From Rubrolithibacter sp043763625 (GTDB lineage Bacteria; Bacteroidota; Bacteroidia; Sphingobacteriales; Sphingobacteriaceae): a stretch of DNA of 64,000 nucleotides. Position 1 is the stretch's first letter; each line of letters opens with the position of its first letter. The position numbers and the translations under genes are program-made. Shown in pieces: positions 43,314-52,921 of this stretch. Location: positions 8,852 through 72,851 of the forward strand of contig JAYULL010000009.1 of the NCBI GenBank assembly GCA_043763625.1. Reading direction: 5' to 3'. The notes beneath the pieces were generated by a model. The model made no database searches and was not told the DNA's origin. It saw only the letters and a list, made by a program, of their open reading frames with translations.

Positions 43314-43586
43314 TTAATTAAGATTTATTCTCTCTTCTTTAATATTAATCGGGATGTTCTTGCGCCGATATTTTTTATACCAAACAAAGCCTACGACACC
43401 GACTGCGAGATAAGGGGCAGCCAGCAAATAAAGAATACCGTCATTTAACCCAAGCCCTTGCTTATTGCCATTGGCAACAGAGTTCTCGGCGTTAGCCGAA
43501 CACATGGCACACTGTGCCGATACCTTAATAGTATTTATACAAATCAGAAAAAAAATAACCCCAATTAACACTCTCATTTTTTCCAT
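43314..43586 (-). CDS. Small membrane protein with CxxC at the end of the oxidase operon
   Basis: The protein has about 90 residues. A signal-like segment (ending near VSAQ) precedes CAMCSANAENS, and one membrane helix (about residues 50-75) ends in a basic YKKYRRK. The CxxC just after the exported N-terminus suggests metal (copper) or redox binding outside the membrane. It is the last gene of the respiratory operon; the ATG at 43586 lies 8 bp beyond the DUF420 stop, though a GTG at 43595 overlaps it. Similar small CAMC proteins occur near oxidase genes in this phylum. A role in oxidase assembly is inferred. Confidence 0.72.
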   Translation of the reverse strand: MEKMRVLIGVIFFLICINTIKVSAQCAMCSANAENSVANGNKQGLGLNDGILYLLAAPYLAVGVVGFVWYKKYRRKNIPINIKEERINLN

Positions 43587-43594
43587 TTCAAGCA

Positions 43595-44137
43595 CTATTT
43601 AAAAGTATAGTAGGGAGAAATCATTAGATAAACAATAACGCCCGTAATAGTAACGTATAACCAAATCGGGAAACTCCAACGTACAAGTTTTCGGTGTTTC
43701 TCAACTTTCATAAGCAACCCAAAATAAAAGCTCAACAATACTAACGGTAAAACGATTGCCGCAAGTATAATATGTGTTATCAGAATGAAGTAATAAATGT
43801 ATTTAATAATGCCTTCGCCGCCGTAGGTTGTTTTAATGCCGGTTGCATGAAATATTATATAAGATACTAAAAACAAGGATGACAGTGCAAAAGCGAAAAT
43901 GTTTAATCTTTTATGGACTTCTATATTTTTTTTCTTGATCTGGGTTAATGAGATAATTAACAACAAGGAACAAGTTCCGTTTAAAATTGCATTAAGCTTA
44001 GGCAAAAAAAACACCCAAGAAGGAATAGCGGATTTATCGGGAAACAGGTTTAGCACCTTGCTTTGCAAAATCACTATCACAGCCAATACAAAAAGCGACA
44101 ATCCTGCTATTAGTTTAAAGACTCCTTTATCGTTCAT
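43595..44137 (-). CDS. DUF420 membrane protein (CtaM-like)
   Basis: This 180-residue protein has four to five membrane helices with His residues at helix ends (HKRLNIFAF, YIIFHATG, ITHIILAA, EKHRKLVRWSFPIWLYV), as in DUF420 and in CtaM of Bacillus and Staphylococcus, which help haem-copper oxidase maturation. Its place next to SCO and the oxidase subunits supports that function. Confidence 0.87.
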   Translation of the reverse strand: MNDKGVFKLIAGLSLFVLAVIVILQSKVLNLFPDKSAIPSWVFFLPKLNAILNGTCSLLLIISLTQIKKKNIEVHKRLNIFAFALSSLFLVSYIIFHATGIKTTYGGEGIIKYIYYFILITHIILAAIVLPLVLLSFYFGLLMKVEKHRKLVRWSFPIWLYVTITGVIVYLMISPYYTFK

Positions 44138-44142
44138 CTAAC

Positions 44143-44844
44143 CTATCTGTCTTTTACTTTACGAAGTTCTTCTGTAATAAGCACTTTAATCTCGTCAATA
44201 AGCTTATCTACCTGTTCTTTGTTGCTTGCATCATAATATCCTCTGATTCGTCTTTCCGCGTCGGTTAAAATAAGCGTTGGAGCATGGATAAGATTTCCTT
44301 TCTGAGAACTATCTTCTAATATATCAACTAAAAATCCCTTGTTCGCCAATTGAAAAATTGCATTTCTATCCCCGGTAAGGAAACTCCAATTGCGTGACTT
44401 TTGATGAAATTGCGTTGAGTATTCTTTTAAAACCTCCGGTTTGTCGGCCTCGGGTTTAATTGAAATCGAGAAAAATCTTAATAATCTGTTTGCCGGAAAA
44501 GTTGCCACCACTCTGCTTAGTTCTCTGTTCATGCCTACACAAAAATCGGGGCACTTGGTATAAAAAAAGTTTACTACCGTGATTTTCGGAGAATCTGTTT
44601 TGAAAGTTTCAACTTTCCCGTTTTGATTAAGAAATTTAAAATTTGGAACAGTATGATAAAGGGTATCCGGAACTTGCTTCCTTCGAACACTATGAAATGT
44701 AGAAGCTACTATTTTCGGACCTAAAAAAGGGAGAGGCCTATATCTGTTTTTTCCCTTTTCCTGGAGTAAATAATATAAAAATCCCGGCAATGCAAGAATG
44801 ATTACCAGGATTATATATTTTTTTTTGGAAGGAGTATTAATCAT
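44143..44844 (-). CDS. SCO1/SenC-family copper chaperone
   Basis: This 233-residue thioredoxin-fold protein delivers copper to the CuA site of cytochrome oxidase. It has an N-terminal membrane anchor (about 8-25), the copper-binding FFYTKCPDFCVG (CxxxC), and the distal His in LIHAPTLIL. It starts on the last base of the subunit IV stop. A complete copper site is present. Confidence 0.93.
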   Translation of the reverse strand: MINTPSKKKYIILVIILALPGFLYYLLQEKGKNRYRPLPFLGPKIVASTFHSVRRKQVPDTLYHTVPNFKFLNQNGKVETFKTDSPKITVVNFFYTKCPDFCVGMNRELSRVVATFPANRLLRFFSISIKPEADKPEVLKEYSTQFHQKSRNWSFLTGDRNAIFQLANKGFLVDILEDSSQKGNLIHAPTLILTDAERRIRGYYDASNKEQVDKLIDEIKVLITEELRKVKDR

Positions 44845-45185
44845 TAATTCATATGCACGTGTAGGTAAGAACCTTCGGTAAGCATTAACACAATGAAATA
44901 AACAATAAAGATTAGTGAAACTACAATGCCGGTTTTGAAAGCAACTTTTTCAAACTTAAGGTGCATAAAATACGCAACTATATAAAACGCCTTAACCAGC
45001 GTAAGCACTATGTAAGCAAAGTTACCAATACCGTGATCAATAATTCCTTTAGGTATAAGCACCAATGCTATTAAAAATTCTATTGCTGTTATTCCCAATA
45101 AGTAAAAGAAAACTCTCCAAATTTTTCCTTTAGACATTGATGCATGTTCTTCGTTCCCATGCTCATGTGTATGTTCTGCCGACAT
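44844..45185 (-). CDS. Cytochrome c oxidase subunit IV-like protein
   Basis: This 113-residue protein has three membrane helices and a His-rich start (HTHEHGNEEH). The YILVAYFMHLK-type segment (here AYFMHLKFEK) is typical of the prokaryotic subunit IV (COX4_pro/CtaF) family. It stabilises the oxidase. It lies between subunit III and SCO. Confidence 0.9.
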   Translation of the reverse strand: MSAEHTHEHGNEEHASMSKGKIWRVFFYLLGITAIEFLIALVLIPKGIIDHGIGNFAYIVLTLVKAFYIVAYFMHLKFEKVAFKTGIVVSLIFIVYFIVLMLTEGSYLHVHMN

Positions 45186-45197
45186 ATATCTTTTATT

Positions 45198-45890
45198 TTA
45201 AACTAAATAGAAAAATGTAAATACAAATACCCAAACTAAATCCACAAAGTGCCAGTATAAACCTACTTTTTCAACCATTAGATAACTGCCACGTTTTTTA
45301 AAAACATTAGATGTGGTCATAAAAAGAATTATAATATTGATAATAACACCGCTAAAAACGTGGAATCCGTGGAAGCCGGTAATTGTAAAAAACAAGTTTG
45401 CAAATTGCTGAGCTCCTATAGTATCAACACCGTGATAATGATGCGGAATACTACCCCACCAATACCCTTCATGATGCAAATGTGACCATTCTAATGCTTG
45501 GCAACCAAGAAATGTGATTCCTCCTATAATTGTCCAAATCATCCATACAACAACCTCCTTTTTTGCATTACGATGTCCCGCTTCAACAGCAAGTACCATT
45601 GTAACCGAACTCATGATTAAGATAAAGGTCATGATACCTACAAAGACAAGAGGAAAGCCTTCGTCCACAAGCCCCGGTATTGACTGGAAAACCTGATCGG
45701 GATCAGGCCAGCTAACTTTACTGAAACGCTGTGCTCCGTAATAAATTAAGAATGACGAAAAAGTGAATGCGTCTGATACAAGAAAAAACCACATCATAAT
45801 CTTGCCATACTCGATAGAGAACGGCGACTTGCCCCCATCCCAAGGGCCTGTTTTTACCTCATCTAATTGCGATACAGTAGTAGTACTCAT
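45198..45890 (-). CDS. ctaE: Cytochrome c oxidase subunit III
   Basis: This 230-residue subunit III has about six or seven membrane helices. Characteristic blocks are KIMMWFFLVSDAFTFSSFL, TGFHGFHVFSGVIINII and the terminal YWHFVDLVWVFVFTFFYL. It is the larger of two adjacent subunit III-type genes. Confidence 0.93.
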   Translation of the reverse strand: MSTTTVSQLDEVKTGPWDGGKSPFSIEYGKIMMWFFLVSDAFTFSSFLIYYGAQRFSKVSWPDPDQVFQSIPGLVDEGFPLVFVGIMTFILIMSSVTMVLAVEAGHRNAKKEVVVWMIWTIIGGITFLGCQALEWSHLHHEGYWWGSIPHHYHGVDTIGAQQFANLFFTITGFHGFHVFSGVIINIIILFMTTSNVFKKRGSYLMVEKVGLYWHFVDLVWVFVFTFFYLV

Positions 45891-45907
45891 TTAATAAATA
45901 TGTTGAT

Positions 45908-46495
45908 TTATTGGTTCAAAAGTAAGAAAACATATAGATAAATCCATAGTATATCCAGAAAATGCCAGAATATCGAGGTAGTTTCGAGCCGAAATAAATT
46001 TTTCACCTGTGGGATTCTTTTTACTACTCCAACCAGTGCATTCAGTACCATTAAAACTCCGGCAAATATGTGAGCAAGATGTGCTCCTGTAAAAACGTAG
46101 ATGAAAGACTGGGATGCATTTTGATTTATAAAGTAAATTTCTTGACTTACCAGTTGCTTCCAACCCAGAATTTGTAGTATAAAAAATATTCCGCCTAGCA
46201 AAGCCGTTAAACCGAGAAACACTTTCTGTTTCTGCAGTTGAAGTCGCTTTCCGGCCAGGTAAGCCAAATGCATCGTGATACTGCTTGCTATAATCACGCA
46301 GGTGCTGAACATAAAAACTTTCGGTAGAATAGTTTTTATGCCGCGTGACGGATCACCTGCAGTATACACAATATAACCGCTCGTTAATCCGGCGAAAAAA
46401 ATAAAAGACGAAACTATAAATAGCCAAATTAAAAACTTTTTTGCTTTTAAATTTTGTTTATCCGATTCTCTAAAACTTGCTGCTGTCATAATCAT
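45908..46495 (-). CDS. Second cytochrome c oxidase subunit III-like protein
   Basis: This 195-residue protein has five membrane helices, with LIWLFIVSSFIFFAGLTSGY, FTGAHLAHIFAGVLMVLNA and SIFWHFLDILWIYLYVFL. These match subunit III, but the protein is shorter than its neighbour. Twin subunit III genes are common in Bacteroidota oxidase operons. The ATG at 46495 overlaps the CyoE stop (ATGA). Confidence 0.9.
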   Translation of the reverse strand: MIMTAASFRESDKQNLKAKKFLIWLFIVSSFIFFAGLTSGYIVYTAGDPSRGIKTILPKVFMFSTCVIIASSITMHLAYLAGKRLQLQKQKVFLGLTALLGGIFFILQILGWKQLVSQEIYFINQNASQSFIYVFTGAHLAHIFAGVLMVLNALVGVVKRIPQVKNLFRLETTSIFWHFLDILWIYLYVFLLLNQ

Positions 46496-47367
46496 TTTAT
46501 ACGAATAAAGTCAAACAATAGAATTAATTGTACTAAGGGAAGATATAAAAACGAACCGAACATTACTCTACGTGCTGCCGGAATATCGGGCCTCCTGTAA
46601 AGAAATAAAGCTTGCCAAAAAAAACATATTCCGGCAAGGGCCGAAACAGTTGAAATAATATAACCTCCAAAGCCAAAAAAAGCAGGCATTAAACTAACGG
46701 GAATCAAGATTAGAGTGGAGATTAATATACAGCCTGCACTAATTTTATCTCTTTTTGTTGTAGGTAAAAGTCTGAAACCCGCCTTTTTATAGTCATCGTC
46801 GAGTACCCAAGCTATCGCCCAAAAATGAGGAAATTGCCAAACAAACTGAATTAAGAAAAGAATTATCGGAATCCATGATATACGAGGATTATCAAACGCT
46901 GCGAAATAACCGATTAACGGAGGCAAGGCTCCGGGAAATGCACCGATAAATACTGCTATCGGCGACTTCTTTTTTAGCGGCGTATATAAAAACGCATATA
47001 AAAAAATTGAGAAAACCGATAATACGCCGGTTAGAAAATTTAGTCTTACCAAAACCAATGTACCTATAAGCCCCATAAATAAACTTAGAACCAAGGCTTG
47101 CCCGCTTGTCATTCTCCCGGACGGGATAGGTCTGTCGCATGTGCGTTGCATCAGTCTATCTAAGTCTCGTTCTATAATTTCATTAAAACCGTTTGCTGCC
47201 GAAGTAACCAGAAAACCTCCTATGGTTAATATAAACCAGTTTTGCCAATTTATGGGTAGGCCTTGTTGCTTGTTGCCAATTAAAAAGGAGACGGAAGCAG
47301 AAAACACTACCAGAAAGGTTAAACGCAGTTTAATTAGTTTTTTAAAGTCTGATAAAAAATCCTTCAC
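46492..47367 (-). CDS. cyoE: Haem O synthase (protohaem IX farnesyltransferase)
   Basis: This 291-residue UbiA-family enzyme adds a farnesyl group to haem B, giving haem O. Both Asp-rich motifs are present: ANGFNEIIERDLDRLMQRT and DDDYKKAGFRLLP. The fixed RPIPSGRMT follows motif 1. About nine membrane helices are visible. CtaA, which converts haem O to haem A, is encoded immediately upstream. Confidence 0.96.
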   Translation of the reverse strand: MKDFLSDFKKLIKLRLTFLVVFSASVSFLIGNKQQGLPINWQNWFILTIGGFLVTSAANGFNEIIERDLDRLMQRTCDRPIPSGRMTSGQALVLSLFMGLIGTLVLVRLNFLTGVLSVFSIFLYAFLYTPLKKKSPIAVFIGAFPGALPPLIGYFAAFDNPRISWIPIILFLIQFVWQFPHFWAIAWVLDDDYKKAGFRLLPTTKRDKISAGCILISTLILIPVSLMPAFFGFGGYIISTVSALAGICFFWQALFLYRRPDIPAARRVMFGSFLYLPLVQLILLFDFIRIK

Positions 47368-47380
47368 ACTTCCTCCGCCC

Positions 47381-48436
47381 TTACTTATATAATCTATATC
47401 TTCCTAATACTAACCACAGGAAATACTGCGCTCCGAACAATAAGCTTGCAATAAAAACATGCAAAGTTTGTGCAATTGCCGGAATGCCGAGATAGGACAA
47501 CACAATACCTGAAAGCACCTGAATAATAAGCAGGATTAAGCAATATCCGGAAAACCTAATTTGATACCCTGTATTCGGATAAGTGTTTCTTATGAGAAAG
47601 AATAAAAACGCATTGACAACAACGACTACAATTGCCAAATCTCGATGAACGCTGAAGACAGCTCCCAACTTCGCCACCCAAGAACTCCGATCAAAATAAT
47701 TCATTGTTTCTGCAATAGCATCAATCTGTTCCCTTACCCCCGTTCCTAAAACAACTTGAATCATAGTTAGTATTAAAGCAAACCCGGCTAACAGTTTAAC
47801 CGGCCAGGAAAATTTCTGACTCAGCATTTCCCTGTTCCGTAAACTTCTTGCGTAGAAATAGGTGTAAATGCTAATAGCGACGATAGCAAAGGCAAGGATC
47901 ATGTGTATGGTAATTGTCCACGCTAACAAATTAGTAGAAACAACTATAGAACCCAACCACCCTTGAAATCCTACCAGTAAAAGATTAAAAAAGCTAAGAA
48001 CGAAGATTCTTTTTGCTGACTTCAAATAAGTTACTGAAAAAATAACAGTACCTATCATTAAAAATCCGGCAATTACCCCGGCAATTCTGTTTATATATTC
48101 AGTCCAAGTTTTAGCTACGTTAAATTCCTCAGCCTTTAAAATACTTTTATCATTTTTTACTTCAAAAGCAAGGGTACCGAAACCTAACATGTCTAAAATT
48201 TTTGCAAATTTTTCATTCTTCTTTACCCGCTGAAGAACGAATTTTTGTTGATACCCCAAAGGCAATTGAGAAACGCTAACGGGTGGCACTACTCTTCCGA
48301 AACATTTGGGCCAATCAGGGCAACCCATGCCGGAGCCGGTGCTGCGGACGATTCCGCCTGCAAGAATTACAACAAAAAGAGATACAACGGCAAAAAAATT
48401 AATTTCTAAAAATCGTCTCTCACTTGCAGGAAACAT
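47381..48436 (-). CDS. ctaA: Haem A synthase (COX15/CtaA)
   Basis: This 351-residue enzyme oxidises haem O to haem A. It opens with VRSTGSGMGCPDWPKCFG, the COX15/CtaA signature with the conserved Cys pair. Haem-ligand histidines are in HMILAFAIV, VHRDLAIVV and LHVFIASLLFG, with the glutamate motif in NRIAGVIAG (EYINR). About eight helices. It follows CtaD by 78 bp. Confidence 0.95.
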   Translation of the reverse strand: MFPASERRFLEINFFAVVSLFVVILAGGIVRSTGSGMGCPDWPKCFGRVVPPVSVSQLPLGYQQKFVLQRVKKNEKFAKILDMLGFGTLAFEVKNDKSILKAEEFNVAKTWTEYINRIAGVIAGFLMIGTVIFSVTYLKSAKRIFVLSFFNLLLVGFQGWLGSIVVSTNLLAWTITIHMILAFAIVAISIYTYFYARSLRNREMLSQKFSWPVKLLAGFALILTMIQVVLGTGVREQIDAIAETMNYFDRSSWVAKLGAVFSVHRDLAIVVVVVNAFLFFLIRNTYPNTGYQIRFSGYCLILLIIQVLSGIVLSYLGIPAIAQTLHVFIASLLFGAQYFLWLVLGRYRLYK

Positions 48437-48514
48437 CTTGCTTTTATGCTATTCGGGGTCTCGACTTAACGTGATACCCTGAACAAGTTATTTGATAAGA
48501 AGTTGCACCGACAA

Positions 48515-50410
48515 TTATACTTCCTGCCGCTCAGCTTCATGCTTGTTAACCCATTCCTGTTGAATCCGCTCCGCTTCAGGGTTGCCTTCAAAATCGTGCG
48601 GCAAATTAGAACTCATAGTTTCAGAGAAAGGAGTAGTTTGAAGAATAAAATCTTCAGAATGTCCCGGTTTACTGTAATCATAGGGCCATCTGTAAACAGT
48701 GGGAATTTCTCCGGGCCAGTTTCCATGAATATGTTTAACCGCAGTGGTCCATTCCATAGTGTTTGACTGCCATGGGTTAACGGTTGCTTTCTTGCCATAG
48801 AACATTGAATGAAAAAAGTTCCATAAGAAAGCGACTTGGCCTAAAGCGGCTATAATTGCTGCCCATGAAATAAACTTATTTACAGTTAACCACTCATTCA
48901 TAAATTCAAATTCCGTAAAGGCATAGTAGCGACGAGGCACCCCGTCTAAGCCCATAAAGTGCATGGGGAAGAATACTAAATAGGCCCCGATAAAGGTCAA
49001 CCAAAAGTGAAGATATCCTAATTTTTCGTCCATCATTCTCCCAAACATTTTCGGATACCAGTGATAAACTCCTGCAAGCATTCCGCAAATCGCCGCAGAT
49101 CCCATAACCAAGTGGAAGTGGGCAACAACGAAATAAGTATCGTGAAGATTAATATCTAAGGCTGCATTACCTAAAAAAATACCGGTTAAGCCTCCTGAAA
49201 TGAAGAAAGATACCAGGCCGATAGCAAAAAGCATAGCCGGTGTAAATCTAATATTACCGCGCCACAAGGTTGCAAGCCAGTTGAAGGTTTTAACAGCAGA
49301 AGGAACCGCGATAATTAATGTTGTGATCATGAATACGCCACCCAAGAACGGATTCATACCTGTTACAAACATATGGTGGCCCCAAACTATAAAAGAAAGA
49401 ATGGCAATACCAATCAAGGAGTAAACCATTGCATGATAACCGAAAATAGGTTTACGAGAATTGGTAGCCATCACTTCGGAAGCTATACCCATTGCCGGCA
49501 TAATAATGATATACACCTCGGGGTGGCCCAAAAACCAGAATAAGTGTTGGAACAAAATCGGGCTACCGCCTTGGTTAGGTAAAACCTGTCCTTGCAAAAC
49601 TATATCCGACAAATAAAAACTGGTTCCGAAACTTCTATCGAATATTAACAATACAACACCTGCTACTAACACCGGGAACGACAATACACCAAGCACAGCA
49701 GTCAAGAAAAACGCCCAAACCGTCAGGGGCATTTTCCACATGTCCATTCCTTTGGTACGCATATTAAGTACGGTACTGATATAATTCAGCGATCCCATTA
49801 ATGACGAGGCAATAAACAACACCATACTGATAAGCCACATCGTCATACCCGCACCCGACCCTGAAATAGCTTTAGGCAAAGCAGATAAAGGGGGATAGAT
49901 CGTCCATCCTGCACTCGCCGGGCCGCTTTCTACGAAGAAAGAACCTATCATTATCAAACTTGACACGAAGAATAACCAATAAGAAAGCATATTTATGAAC
50001 GGAGAGGCCATATCCCGCGCACCCACTTGCAAAGGAATAAGCAAGTTACTGAAGGTACCGCTTAATCCTGTTGTTAACACGAAAAATACCATAATGGTAC
50101 CGTGTATTGTAACGAGAGCAAGATAGAAGTCAGGTTTTATACGCCCGCCTTCGGCCCACTTCCCCAGAAAGGTTTCTAAAAGGGGAAAAGTTTTATCCGG
50201 CCACCCTAATTGGATACGGAATAATATAGATAGAAACATCCCGATAAAGGCCATTATGATACCTGTTATCAAAAATTGCTTTGCAATCATTTTATGATCC
50301 TGACTAAAAATATATTTAGTCAAAAATGTTTCATGGTGATGTGCATGACCATCATGGCTATCCTGTGCGTGATGATCAACTGAATCATGATGTATTACTG
50401 TACTTGCCAT
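48515..50410 (-). CDS. ctaD: Cytochrome c oxidase subunit I
   Basis: This 631-residue catalytic subunit has about 12 core helices. Landmarks: the low-spin haem His in TIHGTIMVFF, the CuB site with cross-linked His-Tyr in FWFLGHPEVYIIIMP, the HH pair in WGHHMFVTG, and haem ligands in HDTYFVVAHFHLVMG. The GHPEVY Tyr gives an A-type haem-copper oxidase, probably A1 or A2. The His-rich N-terminus (SVDHHAQDSHDGHAHHH) is unusual but found in relatives. Membrane located, reduces O2 to water while pumping protons. Confidence 0.97.
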   Translation of the reverse strand: MASTVIHHDSVDHHAQDSHDGHAHHHETFLTKYIFSQDHKMIAKQFLITGIIMAFIGMFLSILFRIQLGWPDKTFPLLETFLGKWAEGGRIKPDFYLALVTIHGTIMVFFVLTTGLSGTFSNLLIPLQVGARDMASPFINMLSYWLFFVSSLIMIGSFFVESGPASAGWTIYPPLSALPKAISGSGAGMTMWLISMVLFIASSLMGSLNYISTVLNMRTKGMDMWKMPLTVWAFFLTAVLGVLSFPVLVAGVVLLIFDRSFGTSFYLSDIVLQGQVLPNQGGSPILFQHLFWFLGHPEVYIIIMPAMGIASEVMATNSRKPIFGYHAMVYSLIGIAILSFIVWGHHMFVTGMNPFLGGVFMITTLIIAVPSAVKTFNWLATLWRGNIRFTPAMLFAIGLVSFFISGGLTGIFLGNAALDINLHDTYFVVAHFHLVMGSAAICGMLAGVYHWYPKMFGRMMDEKLGYLHFWLTFIGAYLVFFPMHFMGLDGVPRRYYAFTEFEFMNEWLTVNKFISWAAIIAALGQVAFLWNFFHSMFYGKKATVNPWQSNTMEWTTAVKHIHGNWPGEIPTVYRWPYDYSKPGHSEDFILQTTPFSETMSSNLPHDFEGNPEAERIQQEWVNKHEAERQEV

Positions 50411-50429
50411 AAAGTGCTCGAATCTTTCT

Positions 50430-51647
50430 TTATTTATTATTTAAAGCAACTGCGTTTGTTCCTTGTTCTTTTTTAGTTTGGGTAAGATGAAACTCACTCT
50501 TAATATCATCGTTCAGGAACAATTGCTGTTTCACTAACCACTCTTCATACTCTTTTACAGATACCACTGTAACTTTAACTTTCATATTATAGTGCCCCGA
50601 TCCGCAAATTTTATTACAAAGCAACACATAATCGAAGGCAGGATCATTTTCCTTCTCACGCATTTGAGTAGTTGTGTAACGCGGAGTTAGTTGGAAATAA
50701 GTAGTCATACCCGGAACAGCGTTAATTTGGGCCCGCATAGTAGGGATAAAAAAACTGTGAAGAATATCTTTAGAACCTATTTGGAATCTAACAGGACGAT
50801 TAACAGGTAAAACAATTTCACCCGCCAGTTGATCGTCCCAGCTTTTACGGTCCTTAAAATCAATACCCAAAAAATTGGTCGGCGAGGTCAATTTGTAATT
50901 CCGTAAACCCAATTTATTGTCCGAGCCGGGATATCTCACATTCCACTTAAACTGCTCCCCCACAATTTCCACATTAATTGCTTTTTTCTGTTCGTCCTCC
51001 GGCACGTTCGTAATACTACGCCAAGTTACAAACCCGAATACAACCAATACGGTTAACACAATAGCAGGAACGATTGTCCATAATCTCTCAATTGTATTGT
51101 TATGCGGGTAGAAATACGCTTTACGTTTGTTCGTTCCGGGGTATTTCCAGGCGAAACCAAACAGCAAAATATGTGTAATGATAAATACGATAGTGGTAAT
51201 TATTATAGTTACCATCATCATGAGATCTAACCCCACTCCATGGACAGAACCTGAAGTGGTTAGAGCGGTATAACCCCATTTGTCAAACGTCCAGTATGTG
51301 CCGTAAAGGGATGCGATTAAGACAATACCGAAAATCGAACTTTGTATACGATTCCAATTTATACCGCCCTTTTTTCCCTGTATTTCCTTTGTCAGCTCAT
51401 AAACCTTAAGCACTTTTCCGATAATTCCTAAAAATATACAGAAGACTAAAAAGAGGAAAATGTAAAAAATTGCAGAGCGATAAACTTCAGGACTTATTTC
51501 TTGCGCCAGCCCTTCGCTAGTAGATAACGACGCGGCATCATTTTGCGTACCGGGTGCCTGAGCAAAAGCATGACTGCCTGTTAAAAAAACCGAGGTAATC
51601 AGTAAAGTCAGAAATGAACCAATTTTTATAAATTTTTTTAATCGCAT
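50430..51647 (-). CDS. ctaC: Cytochrome c oxidase subunit II
   Basis: This 405-residue protein has a signal peptide (ending near SHAFAQ), then an extra membrane helix (about 55-75) before the usual two subunit II helices. The cupredoxin domain has the CuA ligands in LLCNKICGSGHYNMKV (CxxxC, H, M) with the upstream His in DILHSFFIP. There is no fused cytochrome c domain, so electrons should come from ACIII haems or a separate cytochrome. It is longer than typical subunit II because of its N-terminal extension. Confidence 0.96.
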   Translation of the reverse strand: MRLKKFIKIGSFLTLLITSVFLTGSHAFAQAPGTQNDAASLSTSEGLAQEISPEVYRSAIFYIFLFLVFCIFLGIIGKVLKVYELTKEIQGKKGGINWNRIQSSIFGIVLIASLYGTYWTFDKWGYTALTTSGSVHGVGLDLMMMVTIIITTIVFIITHILLFGFAWKYPGTNKRKAYFYPHNNTIERLWTIVPAIVLTVLVVFGFVTWRSITNVPEDEQKKAINVEIVGEQFKWNVRYPGSDNKLGLRNYKLTSPTNFLGIDFKDRKSWDDQLAGEIVLPVNRPVRFQIGSKDILHSFFIPTMRAQINAVPGMTTYFQLTPRYTTTQMREKENDPAFDYVLLCNKICGSGHYNMKVKVTVVSVKEYEEWLVKQQLFLNDDIKSEFHLTQTKKEQGTNAVALNNK

Positions 51648-51687
51648 TTTCTTCTATCCTGTTGTATTAGGTGTTTACTCTTATAAA

Positions 51688-52902
51688 TTAAATGTGATGA
51701 TTTAAACTTTCTTGAAGGAATGGATGATTTACCGGCACCAACGGCTTCTTACTCAGCGATGTTAACATAAAGAAACTAAACAGCCCGGTAAAACCTAAGG
51801 CGGTTCCTATTTCGATTATTCCAAAACCTCTGTGCTCTTCTACTGTTCCCGGCATAATCATCATGTAATAATCCAGCCAATGACCGCATAGCAGAAAAAT
51901 ACAAACAAACATCAATGTATTTGTTTTACGTTTATTGTCTCTAGACATTAAAATAAGAACAGGAGAAACAAAGTTCATGACGATATTTAACCAGAACCAA
52001 GGCTTATATTCGGGCTCCCATCTTTTGTAAAAATAAACTGTTTCTTCCGGGATATTGGCATACCATATTAACAAAAACTGTGAAAACCAAACATAGGTCC
52101 AGAAGATTGAGAACGCAAAAATAAACTTACCTAGATCGTGCAAGTGATTTTCATTTATCCATCCCAAATAACCTGCTTTTTTCATTAAAATAATAGTCAA
52201 GGTGATAGCACACAAGCCGCTTACCCATAAGGCTGCGAAGTTATACCAACCGAACATGGTGGAAAACCAATGCGCCTCTAACGACATAATTGTATCAAAA
52301 GCCCAAATTGGAGTAGTAAAACCAAAAATAACTAAGAATATGGCGGAAAATTTAAAGCTCTTTTTGTAAGAATTTAACCCCCCTTGCAAATCTTCGTTGG
52401 CGGACAAGCGTGAAAGCAAAATTGCAAATATGCTGTAGATTCCCAAAAAGACAACCTCACGCCCCAAAAAGAACGGAACATTGAGATAGGCCGATTTCGC
52501 GGCAATTGCTGCGTCATATTCAGGACTGTTAGGATCAGTTAGGCCTTCGTGGTTCCAATGATGGTAAAGGTTATGCGTTGCTAATCCGACAGCACAAATA
52601 ACGATAAGGATAATAGCCGCGATGGGTAAAGTTTTAGCAAAAGCCTGCGGAATACGAAGTAATCCTGCCGACCAACCTGCTTGAGAAACAAATTGAAGTG
52701 CAAGAAAAAATGCTCCGGCAGCACATACCGAAGTAAAATAATAGCCCATTAAAAGAAGGTTGGCAAAAGTACGCTCTGCTTGATGAGAAATAAATCCGAA
52801 AGCAACAGCAACAACGCCAATAAGTATCCCGATTAAACTCCAGGTCTTTACTCTTCCCGAAAATTCGAATTGTTCGTTAAAATTATGATTGTGAGTTCCC
52901 AT
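51688..52902 (-). CDS. actF: Alternative Complex III subunit ActF
   Basis: This 404-residue protein has about ten membrane helices and is the smaller NrfD-like paralogue of ActC in the quinol:cytochrome c oxidoreductase. Conserved features are FLGREVVFLGIYSIFAILL, FDTIMSLEAHWFSTMFGWY and QFLLIWYANIPEETVYFYKR. Its place after ActE and before subunit II is the standard Bacteroidota order. Confidence 0.93.
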   Translation of the reverse strand: MGTHNHNFNEQFEFSGRVKTWSLIGILIGVVAVAFGFISHQAERTFANLLLMGYYFTSVCAAGAFFLALQFVSQAGWSAGLLRIPQAFAKTLPIAAIILIVICAVGLATHNLYHHWNHEGLTDPNSPEYDAAIAAKSAYLNVPFFLGREVVFLGIYSIFAILLSRLSANEDLQGGLNSYKKSFKFSAIFLVIFGFTTPIWAFDTIMSLEAHWFSTMFGWYNFAALWVSGLCAITLTIILMKKAGYLGWINENHLHDLGKFIFAFSIFWTYVWFSQFLLIWYANIPEETVYFYKRWEPEYKPWFWLNIVMNFVSPVLILMSRDNKRKTNTLMFVCIFLLCGHWLDYYMMIMPGTVEEHRGFGIIEIGTALGFTGLFSFFMLTSLSKKPLVPVNHPFLQESLNHHI

Positions 52903-52921
52903 TTGTTAATACGTGTTAATC

